This document shows, in pieces, positions 17,479-25,973 of a stretch of DNA of 39,809 nucleotides (the stretch's first letter is position 1; every line of letters starts with the position of its first letter). Source of the DNA: Betaproteobacteria bacterium (GTDB lineage Bacteria > Pseudomonadota > Gammaproteobacteria > Burkholderiales > SG8-39). The position numbers were made by a program, and so were the translations under genes. Location of the stretch: the NCBI GenBank assembly GCA_004298385.1, contig SCTX01000034.1:1-39809 (forward strand). The letters run 5' to 3'. The notes below the pieces were generated by a model. That model was not told the DNA's origin. It did not search any database and saw only the letters and a list, made by a program, of their open reading frames with translations.

Positions 17479-17606
17479 AGAGCTCATTACGAAATGAGGG
17501 GATATCCCCCGAGGGGACTTTCCCCTCAAGGGGGATCGAGACCTTCGGGGCGCATCCCCTAATACTCCCCTAAATTGGCCCGTCGCGAAATCCATTTTAC
17601 GACGGG
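17479..17606 (-). repeat. Dispersed two-hairpin repeat, copy C (expanded)
   Basis: Read on the minus strand, hairpin 1 is CCCGTCG/CGACGGG (17606-17579). A TTTAGGGGAGTA block shared with copy B follows. Then comes a nested stem: ATCCCCC (17536-17530) and GGGGGAT (17510-17504) enclosing GAGGGGA-AAG-TCCCCTC. The element ends in TTTCGTAATGAGCTCTAA. It fills almost the whole gap between the EEP hydrolase stop and the MFS start. The hairpin 1 arms differ in sequence from copies A and B but keep the pairing. Confidence 0.7.
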
Positions 17607-17609
17607 TCC

Positions 17610-18461
17610 TTAGTCATTCAGGCGCAACAGCACCGGCTGGTGATCTGAAGCGTCGGTATCGAGATTCACCGCCACGTCCTCGACGCGGCCGGCGATATCC
17701 TCTGTGACAAAAATGAAATCGCAGGCGAACGCTTCCGGCCACTGCTCGTGGTCATGCACGCCGAGCGTGTGATCGTGAGGCCGGTCGCCGTGGCGCACTC
17801 GCCAGGCGTCGCGATAGGCAGGGGTGCCGTCGCTATAGGGGAAGCCGATGCGCGCATGCAGCGGATCGTCGGCGCGGAAGTTGAAGTCGGCGGTGAGTAT
17901 GGCCGAAGCCGGCCGCGGAACGGTCTCAAACGGCCCGCTCTCTTTGCGCGCGTGCTTGCCGTCGCCGCGGTGTCCGGCGGCCTCCGCATGCAGCTCGCGC
18001 AGGCGGTTCACCTGTTGCCTGCGCTGCATCTCGGAATAGTATTCGAGGTGCGTGGTCGTCACCCGCACCGGTCCGAAGGGCGCGGCGAGCACCGTCTCCA
18101 GCGCAACGCGCTGCATGCTCGGCACGGCCGGATCGGCCGGCCAGGGCAGCAAATGCGCAAAAACCTGGAGCACGGGATAGCGCGCGAGGATCAGGTTTCC
18201 GAACTGGCGGCGCTTCTCCCCGGCGCCAAGCACATCGACCGCGATCCCTTCCACGCGGGTGAATCCGGGCAACAGGCCGCCGAGCAAGGCGAACTGGTCC
18301 TCGCCGGACGATCCGGGCAAATCCGGATAATCGCGCGCCACCTCCTGCAGACAGAGCACGTCGAAATCGGCCATGTTGCGGCAGACGCCGACGATCCGCT
18401 GCGGATCCACGCGGCCGTCGCAACCGCGGCAGGACTGGATATTCCAGGTTATGAGGTTCAT
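17610..18461 (-). CDS. Endonuclease/exonuclease/phosphatase (EEP) family hydrolase
   Basis: A 283-aa protein starting at the ATG at 18461 (MNLITWNIQ), which is where family members begin; the upstream in-frame 30 residues are not conserved in character. Motifs in order: LITWNIQ with the catalytic Asn, CLQEVARD with the metal-binding Glu, a TTHLEYYS segment with His, ILTADFNFRADD, and CDFIFVTEDI followed by ASDHQPVLLRL with the terminal Asp-His pair. These are the metal-dependent phosphodiesterase residues of the EEP fold shared by exonuclease III, DNase I-like and sphingomyelinase-like enzymes. The substrate could be DNA, a lipid or a small phosphodiester. It stands alone, and repeat copy C begins immediately after its stop. 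Confidence 0.9.
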   Translation of the reverse strand: MNLITWNIQSCRGCDGRVDPQRIVGVCRNMADFDVLCLQEVARDYPDLPGSSGEDQFALLGGLLPGFTRVEGIAVDVLGAGEKRRQFGNLILARYPVLQVFAHLLPWPADPAVPSMQRVALETVLAAPFGPVRVTTTHLEYYSEMQRRQQVNRLRELHAEAAGHRGDGKHARKESGPFETVPRPASAILTADFNFRADDPLHARIGFPYSDGTPAYRDAWRVRHGDRPHDHTLGVHDHEQWPEAFACDFIFVTEDIAGRVEDVAVNLDTDASDHQPVLLRLND

Positions 18462-18725
18462 ACCGAAGCCGTGAGCGAAACCCGACTTTGCATTGTAGTC
18501 CCTTGCCGCGCGCGGCGAAATCCGCACTTCCGCGCGACTGCCGGAACCCATACGTGGCGACCTAAATCGCGCCTATCGTTATTGCAGAGCTGCGATTTTG
18601 CGCGGACCGAAAAACGTTTGCGCGGATCGTCGATTGAGGCGATACTTGAGACGCCGCATATAGTAGAATTGGTTCGAACGTGCGTCGGCTGAAGCGGGCA
18701 GCGACATGCATCGGAGCGATGCGTC

Positions 18726-19145
18726 ATGGACTGGATTGCGTGGGACGACACCCTTGATACCGGACATGCCGGGATGGACGCCGACCATAAGGAACTGGCC
18801 GAGCTGTTCAACCTGCTGCGCGACGCGGTGGAGCGCGGCGCTGGAAAGGCCGCCTGCGCCCAGGTGCTCGATGACATCATCCGGCGCGCGCAAACGCATT
18901 TCGAACTGGAGCAGCGGTTGATGACGCAGCATCGGTATCCGAAGGCGGAACAACATGCGGCCGAACACGCGATGTTGATCGGCCAGGCGCTGGACTACAG
19001 GGAGGGCTTCGATATGGACTCAGCCACCGCGAGATCGGCCCTGATGCGCTTCCCCGAAGTCTGGCTGGCGTTTCACATCCTGTTCTCGGACAAGGAATTG
19101 GCAGCCTTTCTCGCACGCACCCGGGACACTCCTGGCGAGCAGTAA
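18726..19145 (+). CDS. Bacteriohemerythrin
   Basis: A 139-aa four-helix-bundle protein with a complete diiron site: His21, His58, Glu62, His77, His81, His117 and Asp122 (motifs DADHKEL, HFELEQ, EQHAAEH, HILFSDKEL). Hemerythrins bind O2 reversibly and are used for oxygen storage, delivery or sensing in microaerophiles. There is no additional sensor domain, so a soluble cytoplasmic carrier is likely. GGAG lies about 9 nt upstream of the start. The upstream 18552-18725 gap contains an AT-rich stretch around 18658-18675 that could hold the promoter. The lipoprotein gene follows after 25 nt on the same strand. Confidence 0.93.
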   Translation: MDWIAWDDTLDTGHAGMDADHKELAELFNLLRDAVERGAGKAACAQVLDDIIRRAQTHFELEQRLMTQHRYPKAEQHAAEHAMLIGQALDYREGFDMDSATARSALMRFPEVWLAFHILFSDKELAAFLARTRDTPGEQ

Positions 19146-19170
19146 GCTCTGCGCACAGGCCGACGCAAGC

Positions 19171-19656
19171 ATGAAACTCCGAACCAGTCTGATTGCGACC
19201 CTGCTGCTGGCCGCCTGCGCGTCCCACAGCGGCTCCGGCCTAGCGCCCGGTGAGGCGCGGCGGGAACAGGTGCAGGCGCTGATGGGACCGCCCGCATTGA
19301 GCTGGAAGGACGCCGACGGTTCGGTCCAACTGGCGTATCCGCTCGGGCCCGCCGGGTTCGATACCTACATGGTCAAGCTCGGGCCGGACGGACGCCTGCA
19401 AAGCATTGCGAATGTCCTCGACGAGCAGACGTTCGCGCGCATCCGCGCCGGCATGACGAAAGACGAGGTGCTGCGGCTCATCGGGCCGCCCGACTATAGT
19501 CGTAGCGCTTATTTCAAGGCGCGCGACGAACTCGCGTGGGAGTGGCGCTTTCGCGAAATCTACGGCAACCCCGCGCGTTTCGCGGTGTTGTTCGACGCGA
19601 CCGCCGGCAGCGTGCGCAACACCATGATCCTGCCTGAACATTATCCGAAAGATTGA
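19171..19656 (+). CDS. SmpA/OmlA-like outer-membrane lipoprotein
   Basis: A 161-aa protein with a lipoprotein signal peptide ending in the lipobox LLAAC (Cys16), followed by two repeats of a BamE/SmpA-like motif. The first is REQVQALMGPPALSW, and the second is FARIRAGMTKDEVLRLIGPP. The 'G-M-T-x-x-x-V-x-x-x-x-G-P-P' pattern is typical of the SmpA/OmlA fold, here apparently duplicated. It is probably anchored to the outer membrane facing the periplasm. It is not BamE itself, being longer and not in the usual context. It follows hemerythrin after 25 nt and is likely co-transcribed with it. Its exact role is unknown. Confidence 0.75.
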   Translation: MKLRTSLIATLLLAACASHSGSGLAPGEARREQVQALMGPPALSWKDADGSVQLAYPLGPAGFDTYMVKLGPDGRLQSIANVLDEQTFARIRAGMTKDEVLRLIGPPDYSRSAYFKARDELAWEWRFREIYGNPARFAVLFDATAGSVRNTMILPEHYPKD

Positions 19657-19669
19657 AGTCGCAGACCTC

Positions 19670-19699
19670 GTCGCGCCGCACCGGCACGGGTGGCGCGAC
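19670..19699 (+). terminator. GC-rich hairpin after the lipoprotein gene
   Basis: A perfect 8-bp stem, GTCGCGCC (19670-19677) with GGCGCGAC (19692-19699), begins 13 nt after the stop. There is no T-tract, so it may act as an mRNA-protecting structure or weak terminator. The remainder of 19700-19837 shows nothing recognisable. Confidence 0.4.
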
Positions 19700-19837
19700 C
19701 AACCGGACAGTCCGACACCCCACCCGCGAAAACGATCCGGCGTTCCGGTCCGATGCCAGACGAAGGGCACCGGGTCACGAACACAGGACGGGATAAGCTA
19801 AATAGTCGCCTCAGTCGAGCTGCGCAACCGCTCCGTC

Positions 19838-20863
19838 CTATTTCTTGGCGACGAGCTCCTCGAGCTTCTTCTCCAACGCGTCCAGCCGCCTGAGGGCGGT
19901 GTTCGCCTTGACGAAGTCGTAATAGCTGACATCGGCGACCGGCAGATTCAGGTCCGAGCCCCAAACTATCCAAGAGTCGTCATAGTTGCGGACCTTCTGA
20001 TAGCCCATTTCCCGCAGCACGGCGTAAGTCTGGGTAGAGCGCGTGCCGGTCTGGCAATAAGCCACCACTTCCTTCCTGGGGTCGAATTTCTTGTACAGTT
20101 CCTTGATCCCCGCCGCGTCCTTCAGGGCCATGCCCTCGCGGTCCTGGACTTTCTTCTCGGCCAGTTTCTTCGCCGCCTCGGGATCCACCCAGGCAGACTC
20201 ATACGGGATGTTGACGTGATTGACGGCCGCGATATGCCCGCCCCGCAGCGCGCGGATGTCCTCTCCGGCCGACTCTTTCACAGTGCGCGAATCGAGGAAC
20301 TGAACCTCCTTGTTATGCAGGTTCTTCTTGACGAACTCGGTCGTCGCCAAAACCTCCGGACGCACCTTGGCGGTGAACTGCGCCGGCGCAAGCTTGCGCA
20401 CATCGTTGGTCAGGTGCTGTTTGGCCTTGGCCCAATCATCCATCCCGCCCAGGTAGACCTTTGCCTTCTCCACCCCCAGGTACTCAAGGATCCAGAAAAC
20501 CACAGTCGGACCGGTATCGCCTTTCGCGCCGTAGACGATAATCTCGTTCTCGCGCTTGATGCCCGCGTCCCCCAGGATCTTCTCCAGTTTCTTCACCGGC
20601 AGGATGCGCGCGTCCACGTCGCGCAGTTCCACGGCTCCGCCCTTTTCACCGAGGACGACCGCCCCGGGGATAAGCCCTTTTTTATAATCGCCCGCGGCAC
20701 GTGCGTCCACCATCACCACGCCGGGCCTGTCCTTGTTCTTCAGGACGTAGTCCGTGTCCACAATCACGTGATGCGCGCTGGCCGTCCCGATCCCGGCGCA
20801 AACAACAACAGCCGCCCGCAATCCTGCCCTGCAGATCGCCCATTTCTCGTATCGCTTTTCCAT
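19838..20863 (-). CDS. Periplasmic tandem-rhodanese sulfurtransferase
   Basis: The start is the ATG at 20863, preceded by AAGGAGG at ideal spacing (an adjacent ATG at 20866 is too close). The protein is 341 aa. A signal peptide ending TASA/HH exports it. Two rhodanese domains follow: an inactive N-terminal one (about 27-160, no catalytic Cys) and a C-terminal one (about 180-320) with the active loop CQTGTRS, Cys270. A charged coiled-coil (LDALEKKLEELVAKK) closes the chain. It should carry persulfide sulfur from thiosulfate or a similar donor in the periplasm. It lies at the left end of a region rich in sulfur-handling genes and diverges from the GT2 gene. Confidence 0.9.
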   Translation of the reverse strand: MEKRYEKWAICRAGLRAAVVVCAGIGTASAHHVIVDTDYVLKNKDRPGVVMVDARAAGDYKKGLIPGAVVLGEKGGAVELRDVDARILPVKKLEKILGDAGIKRENEIIVYGAKGDTGPTVVFWILEYLGVEKAKVYLGGMDDWAKAKQHLTNDVRKLAPAQFTAKVRPEVLATTEFVKKNLHNKEVQFLDSRTVKESAGEDIRALRGGHIAAVNHVNIPYESAWVDPEAAKKLAEKKVQDREGMALKDAAGIKELYKKFDPRKEVVAYCQTGTRSTQTYAVLREMGYQKVRNYDDSWIVWGSDLNLPVADVSYYDFVKANTALRRLDALEKKLEELVAKK

Positions 20864-21018
20864 CATCCACCTCCTTGTCGACGTATTTGCCATGCGTACG
20901 GGAAACCCGCATCGCTTTTCCGGGGATTGCGTTCCCGGTCAGAAATAACGATGTACCTTATGTGATATAAAGTCAACGTGTCCATTCAGCCGGCACCTCG
21001 GCAGTTTACCCTGCGACC

Positions 21019-22026
21019 ATGGAAAGCCTCGTCTCGATCATCATCCCCAACCGCAACGGCGCAGACACGATAGGAACCTGCCTGGCGGCAGCCCAAGCGT
21101 CGCATTACGGCAATTTCGAAATCATTGTAGTCGACGACGGTTCCGAAGACAATTCGATCGAGGTAATCAAACGTTATCCCTGTAAGCTAGTGCGGCTTGA
21201 GCGGCACGGGGGAGCGGCCCAGGCAAGAAACGCGGGCGCAAGCCACAGCCGGGGGCGAATTCTTTTCTTTACCGACGCCGACTGCCTGTTACTGCCCGAT
21301 ACCTTGGCTCTCGCGGCGGCAACGCTGGCTCGCGAAGGCTCGAATGCGATTATCGGCGGCACGTACACTCCCGCGCCACACGACCGTCGTTTCTTCAGCC
21401 GCTTTCAGTCGGCTTTCATTAATTACTTCGAAACCAGACACGCGCCCGCGGCCGATTACATCGCTACACACGCGCTCGCCGTGGACGCGTCCGTATTCCG
21501 CTGCAACCGCGGCTTTGCCGAAGAGGTTCGGCCGGTCCTGGAAGACGTGGAGTTCAGCCACCGCTTGCGCCGCGCCGGTTGCAAGCTGGTGATGAACCCC
21601 GCCATCCGGGTGCGGCATATATTCAACTATTCACTGATGCGCTCGCTGCGCAATGCATTTACCAAATCCCTGTACTGGACCGGCTATGCCATACGCAACC
21701 GCGATCTGCTGGCGGATTCCGGTACCGCCTCGGTGGGACTCAAGCTCAACGTGCTCGTATTCGCCGGCAACGCCGGCCTGCTGTACGCGTTCGCTCTGAC
21801 AGGAAAAATGATTTTGCTCGCGTTAGCGGCGCTCGCGTTCGCCGTCAATCTGTTCGTGAACTGGGGATTGCTGCTGGCTTATCGCCGCGCCGAAGGCCCG
21901 GGTTTCGCGCTCTTGGCCGCGCTGTACTACCTGTTGCTCTATCCCCTGGCGGTTGGCGCCGGCGCCGGCGCCGGCTTGCTGCGGCATTTGTTTTCCAGCC
22001 CCGTCCGTTCACAGGAGCATGGTTGA
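21019..22026 (+). CDS. Family 2 glycosyltransferase with C-terminal membrane anchor
   Basis: A 335-aa protein. The N-terminal GT-A domain begins SIIIPNRNGADT, with the nucleotide-sugar motif VDDGSEDNS, the metal motif TDADCLL and the late acceptor-site motif EDVEFSHRLRRAG. Two to three hydrophobic helices follow (about 230-320), so it works at the inner face of the cytoplasmic membrane. It resembles GT2 enzymes of polysaccharide and glycolipid loci. The stop overlaps the start of the radical SAM gene by the shared A of TGATG, so the two are translationally coupled. The start ATG lacks a strong Shine-Dalgarno. Confidence 0.88.
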   Translation: MESLVSIIIPNRNGADTIGTCLAAAQASHYGNFEIIVVDDGSEDNSIEVIKRYPCKLVRLERHGGAAQARNAGASHSRGRILFFTDADCLLLPDTLALAAATLAREGSNAIIGGTYTPAPHDRRFFSRFQSAFINYFETRHAPAADYIATHALAVDASVFRCNRGFAEEVRPVLEDVEFSHRLRRAGCKLVMNPAIRVRHIFNYSLMRSLRNAFTKSLYWTGYAIRNRDLLADSGTASVGLKLNVLVFAGNAGLLYAFALTGKMILLALAALAFAVNLFVNWGLLLAYRRAEGPGFALLAALYYLLLYPLAVGAGAGAGLLRHLFSSPVRSQEHG

Positions 22027-23180
22027 TGGTTTCGTGGCTGCGCCATGTGGATGCAATCGCGTGGAAACGCCGGCCGATCCAGCTTACTTTTTTCGTCACG
22101 CGCAGGTGCAATGCGCGCTGCCCCTACTGCTTTTATCCGCAAAGCACGCAAATGGCGGAGTCCGACGCCGCCGAACTGTCGCCGGAGGAGATCGGGAAGG
22201 TCTCCAACTCCCTCGGGAGTCTGCTGTGGCTCGCCTTCTCCGGTGGCGAAACCTTCTTGCGCAAGGATCTGGTCGACATCAGCCGCCTGTTTTACCGGCA
22301 GAACCGCCCGGCGATCATGCTGTACCCGACCAACGGCCTGCTGCCGCAACTGATTCACGACTCGATGGCGCAGATTCTGCGGCAATGCAGCGACAGCATC
22401 GTCGTGGTCAAGCTCTCGCTCGACGGCGTCGGGGCGGCGCACGACGCCCTGCGCGGAACAAAGGGCGGCTTCGACAAGCTGATGCAGACCTATGACCTGC
22501 TCGCCGGACTGCTGCAGGGCCAACCCAATTTCGAACTCGGCATCAATACCGTTTTCTGCTCCGGCAACCAGGACCGGATGGATGAAATCATCGATTTCGT
22601 GCAGGGCCTCGAGCACGTCCGCACTCATACCATTTCGCTTGCGCGCGGCGACCTCGCGGACGCGAGCCACAAGGCGGTGGATCACGCGAAATACGAACGC
22701 GCGGTCGGCAGACTGGCCGCGAATCTGCGCAACCGCAGGGCGCCAAGCTACGCTTTTCGCGGCGCGCGCCTGAAGGCAGCCCAGGACATCCTGCAACGCC
22801 GCCTGATCCATCGTACCCTGATGGAGCAAAGAAGGCTCATACCGTGCTATGCCGGCCGGCTCAACCTGGTGTTGAGCGAGACGGGCGAGGTCTATCCTTG
22901 CGAGACCCGCTCGGAGAGTTTCGGCAATGTGCGTGCGCACGGCTACGACTTCGGTTCCGTCGTGCGCACGGCCGCAGCGCGCGCGACCCTGGGCTCCATC
23001 GGCCGCGGCGAATGCCACTGCACGCACGAGTGCTACTTCATCACCAACATCCTGTTCAACCCGCGTTGCTACCCGGCGCTGGCCCAGGAGTGGCTGCGGC
23101 TGCGGCCGGCACTCGCGCGTCCGGTTGAAGGCGCCGGCGAAACAGCCCCCGCCGCACCCACAGCCAGAACAGGCTCCTGA
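22026..23180 (+). CDS. Radical SAM protein with SPASM-like C-terminal cysteines
   Basis: The start is the ATG at 22026, which overlaps the GT2 stop; this gives 384 aa. Cys28, Cys32 and Cys35 (RRCNARCPYCF) bind the SAM-cleaving [4Fe-4S] cluster. The GGE motif (FSGGETFLRKDL) binds the SAM amino group. The C-terminal part carries further cysteines (IPCYAGRLN, VYPCETR, ECHCTHECYF) arranged like a SPASM/twitch auxiliary-cluster domain. Such enzymes modify peptides, or sugars and lipids in biosynthetic loci. Coupling to GT2 suggests a modified glycan or glycolipid. The Ala/Pro/Arg-rich tail (about the last 40 residues) overlaps the 3' end of the opposing radical SAM gene by 125 nt. Confidence 0.88.
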   Translation: MVSWLRHVDAIAWKRRPIQLTFFVTRRCNARCPYCFYPQSTQMAESDAAELSPEEIGKVSNSLGSLLWLAFSGGETFLRKDLVDISRLFYRQNRPAIMLYPTNGLLPQLIHDSMAQILRQCSDSIVVVKLSLDGVGAAHDALRGTKGGFDKLMQTYDLLAGLLQGQPNFELGINTVFCSGNQDRMDEIIDFVQGLEHVRTHTISLARGDLADASHKAVDHAKYERAVGRLAANLRNRRAPSYAFRGARLKAAQDILQRRLIHRTLMEQRRLIPCYAGRLNLVLSETGEVYPCETRSESFGNVRAHGYDFGSVVRTAAARATLGSIGRGECHCTHECYFITNILFNPRCYPALAQEWLRLRPALARPVEGAGETAPAAPTARTGS

Positions 23181-24567
23181 CGCCTGCCAGCGCGGCGCGC
23201 AGGTCGTTCACGGTGCGCAGCCGCAAGAGCTGGCGCAACAGGAAGGCCGGCCGCGAGTAAAAGCGGCGCAAGCCGAGCTGGCGCAGCGCGTGGATCTCCT
23301 CCCGCGTCATCGTGTGCGGCACGAACGCGGCACCCTGGTAGGTGTAGTCCTTGAGATCACGGGAGATCGTGCCGTACTTCGCGTGATCGTCATACAGATC
23401 GGTCCCGGGGAACGCAGTGACGGCATGAAAATTCGCCAGGTCCGGATTGAGCGCGAGCGCGAACTCGATGGTCTTCAGGCCATCGGCGTAGGTCTCGCCA
23501 GGGATGCCGAACATAAACGGCATGCTGACCCGCAGCCCCGCCGCCTGGGCCGCGCGCACCGCCGCGCGCGTGTGATCGACGGTCGAGCCTTTGCGCACGG
23601 CATTGAGATTGTTCTGCTCGCCGCTTTCACCGCCGAACAGGATGGCCCAGCAGCCGGCCTCCTTGAACGCCCGCAGCAGCGGCTCGTCCACCTGGTTGAC
23701 GCAGGCCGAGGCGAACCAACTGAAGTCCAGCCTGCGCGCCTTGATTTCGCGGGCAAGCCGCAGCGCGCGCTCGTAATCGGCCACAAGCGTATCGTCCAGA
23801 AACTTGATCTCGCGGTAGCCCAGGGCGATGCAGTGTTCGATTTCGGCGAGCACGTTCTCGATCGAGCGGAAACGCACGCCGCGCACGCCCGCGCGCCGAT
23901 GCCGGTCGATCTGGAAGCAGAACAGGCATTTGCGGTCGCAGCCGCGCGCGCTCAGCAGCACCGTGACCGGCTTGCGCCGGTAAGTGCCGGGCGGCGGCAG
24001 GTAGCGGTCGGTCTCGCCCAGCAAGTCGCGCGCGGGGAAAGGCAGCGAGTCCAGATCCTCGATCAGCGGGCGCGGCGGGTTCTTGACGATCTCGGCGCCC
24101 CGCCGGAACGCCACCCCGAGCACGTCGTCGAGGTTCCGGCCCAACTCCAGCCGCTTCAGGATCTCGGCAACGGTGAGTTCCCCTTCGCCGGTGCCCGCCG
24201 CGTCGAAGTGCGCGCAATCGTGCAGACAGCGCTCCTGCATCGCAATCGGATACGGGCCGCCGGCGCAGGTGAAAATATCCGGATTCAAGCGCTTCACCGC
24301 CTCGGCGGTCTGCATCGCCTTGTACCAGCCGAAGGTCGTCGCGTAGATGCCGGCGAAACGCGGACCGAACTCGCCAAGCTGCCGCAGGATTTCCTCCTCG
24401 GCGAGGAATGCGCCGTTGAAGAAGCGCACTTCGTGCCCGGCCTGGCGCAGCACGGCCGCAATGTAGAGCATGCCCAGAGGCTGCCAGTAATTGATTTGCG
24501 AGCCGGCCGTCTCGCGCGCAAACAACTCCTGCGGGACCCAGGCCGGGATGATCAGCGCGCATTTCAC
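23056..24567 (-). CDS. B12-binding-type radical SAM protein
   Basis: The start is a GTG at 24567, which overlaps the FAD-oxidoreductase stop (GTGA) and follows a GGGAGAGGG stretch; this gives 503 aa. Residues of about 1-150 form a Rossmann-like cobalamin-binding-type domain, though the DxHxxG loop is not evident. Cys210, Cys214 and Cys217 (GCDRKCLFC) bind the radical SAM cluster, followed by a KFLDDT motif and the FGGESGEQNNL segment. The layout matches the HpnJ/BchE-like class B family that methylates or rearranges unactivated carbons. The C-terminus is Arg/Pro/Ala-rich and overlaps the convergent radical SAM gene by 125 nt. It is the last gene of the minus-strand run that includes the FAD enzyme and the stress protein. 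Confidence 0.87.
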   Translation of the reverse strand: MKCALIIPAWVPQELFARETAGSQINYWQPLGMLYIAAVLRQAGHEVRFFNGAFLAEEEILRQLGEFGPRFAGIYATTFGWYKAMQTAEAVKRLNPDIFTCAGGPYPIAMQERCLHDCAHFDAAGTGEGELTVAEILKRLELGRNLDDVLGVAFRRGAEIVKNPPRPLIEDLDSLPFPARDLLGETDRYLPPPGTYRRKPVTVLLSARGCDRKCLFCFQIDRHRRAGVRGVRFRSIENVLAEIEHCIALGYREIKFLDDTLVADYERALRLAREIKARRLDFSWFASACVNQVDEPLLRAFKEAGCWAILFGGESGEQNNLNAVRKGSTVDHTRAAVRAAQAAGLRVSMPFMFGIPGETYADGLKTIEFALALNPDLANFHAVTAFPGTDLYDDHAKYGTISRDLKDYTYQGAAFVPHTMTREEIHALRQLGLRRFYSRPAFLLRQLLRLRTVNDLRAALAGVRSLFWLWVRRGLFRRRLQPDARVPAAAAATPGPAPGSNAG

Positions 24568-25955
24568 CGCCCTCTCCCGGCTGCGACGGCCGCAGGCGTC
24601 CGCCCCTCGCGCGCGAGCAGCGCGTCCGCCGCGGCGAGCCCCGACGCGATCGCCTGATCCATGTTGTAGTAGCGGAACAGCCCGCCGCGGCCCGCGAGCT
24701 GCAGGTTGTCGAAGCGCGCGAGGTAATCGCAGAGGATCCGGCTGCGTTCCCGGTAACCCACCTCGAACAGCGGATAGGCCGCAGGAATTCTCACCACCAT
24801 GCCGTCTTGAACCTCGCGGCGGTGAATGAACCCGAGTTTCTCCAGGTAGCCGGCCGTGGTTTCGATCAGCTCGGCGTCCGACGCGCTCCAGGTAGCATCG
24901 CCGCGAAAGCAAAAACGTTCGGTCGCGAGAAGCGTACGCCCCGGCGGCGCCATCGCCGCGCTCCAATTGGTCGGCTCATGCAGCCGGCCGAACGGAACGT
25001 CCTTGCCGGGAAAGTAGATCCAGGTCTGGTCGGTCGCGCGCTCGCGGCGGAGCATTACCGCCACGATGACCAGATCGCGGTAGCGCAGCCGCGCCGCGGC
25101 CGCGCGCACCTCGACCGGCGCGTGCGGACTGAGCGCCTGGATGATTTGGGTAAGCGGGATGGTGGACAGAATCGCTTCGCCCCGAAGCTCGTGCTCCCGG
25201 TCTCCGCGGCGCACGCTGACGCTCTCGATGCGCCGGCCGTCATGGCGCATGCGCACCACCCTGGCGCCGGTGGCGATCGAGCTCGAGCGCTCGATCGCCG
25301 CGCGCAGGCGCTCGGCGATGCTGCCGATGCCGAGCCGCGGGTACAAAAACCGATCCACCAGCGTCGGTAACGCGGTGCCGCGCTGCAGAAACGCATGGCG
25401 GATGGCGGCGCCCAGAGACAGGCCCTGGACGCGCTGCGCCATCCACTCGGCGCTGATGTCGCGGCTGCCGATGCCCCATACCTTTTCGCTGTAGTCGCGG
25501 AAATAAAGCTCGAACAGCGGCCGTCCGAAATGAGCCACGACCCAGTCTTCCAGCGACACCAGCGGCGCCGGTCGCAGCCGCCGCGCAAGGCTCGCCCGGG
25601 CATAGCCAAGCAGGATTTGCGCGCTCGCGCGCGGGCCCAGCCCGGCGAGCGCGCCCAGCGGCCGCAGCGGATACTCGATCCATTTGCCGCGCAGGTAGAT
25701 GCGGCTCGCGCGCGGCACCGTGACGAGTTCGTCGCCCAGCAGTTCGCGCACGAATCCCTCGACGCGGGCGTCGTGGGTGAAGAAGCGGTGCCCGCCGAGA
25801 TCGAAGCGAAAACCGTCGCGCGCCACGGTGCGTGCAAGCCCGCCGACGGCGTCTGCGCCTTCGAGCACCTGCACGCCGCGGCCGGCTTGCGTGAGCGCCC
25901 GGCCGGCCGCCAGACCGGCGAGGCCGCCGCCTAGAATAATGGTTTCCCTGTTCAT
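24564..25955 (-). CDS. FAD-dependent oxidoreductase (UDP-galactopyranose mutase/protoporphyrinogen oxidase-like)
   Basis: A 463-aa flavoprotein. It starts with the dinucleotide-binding motif IILGGGLAGLAAGRAL and the second FAD motif VGGLARTV. The RFDLGGHRFFTH segment is shared with UDP-galactopyranose mutase-like and protoporphyrinogen oxidase-like enzymes of glycan and lipid loci. A C-terminal GRGGLFRYYNMDQAIASGLAAA closes the FAD site. The neighbours (GT2, two radical SAM proteins, GT39) favour a role in an unusual sugar or polyprenyl lipid over heme synthesis. The start is the ATG at 25955, 18 nt after the universal stress protein gene. The stop overlaps the next gene's start. Confidence 0.85.
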   Translation of the reverse strand: MNRETIILGGGLAGLAAGRALTQAGRGVQVLEGADAVGGLARTVARDGFRFDLGGHRFFTHDARVEGFVRELLGDELVTVPRASRIYLRGKWIEYPLRPLGALAGLGPRASAQILLGYARASLARRLRPAPLVSLEDWVVAHFGRPLFELYFRDYSEKVWGIGSRDISAEWMAQRVQGLSLGAAIRHAFLQRGTALPTLVDRFLYPRLGIGSIAERLRAAIERSSSIATGARVVRMRHDGRRIESVSVRRGDREHELRGEAILSTIPLTQIIQALSPHAPVEVRAAAARLRYRDLVIVAVMLRRERATDQTWIYFPGKDVPFGRLHEPTNWSAAMAPPGRTLLATERFCFRGDATWSASDAELIETTAGYLEKLGFIHRREVQDGMVVRIPAAYPLFEVGYRERSRILCDYLARFDNLQLAGRGGLFRYYNMDQAIASGLAAADALLAREGRTPAAVAAGRGR

Positions 25956-25973
25956 GGCCCGCGGCGGGCCGCG

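Noticed and set aside
21579-22025. 149-codon N-terminal extension of the first radical SAM protein
   Set aside because: It overlaps the GT2 gene in another frame and lacks radical SAM features; the coupled ATG at 22026 gives the normal start.
22927-24657. 576-codon plus-strand frame across the B12-type radical SAM gene
   Set aside because: It is antisense to a gene with an intact CxxxCxxC and has no recognisable motif of its own.
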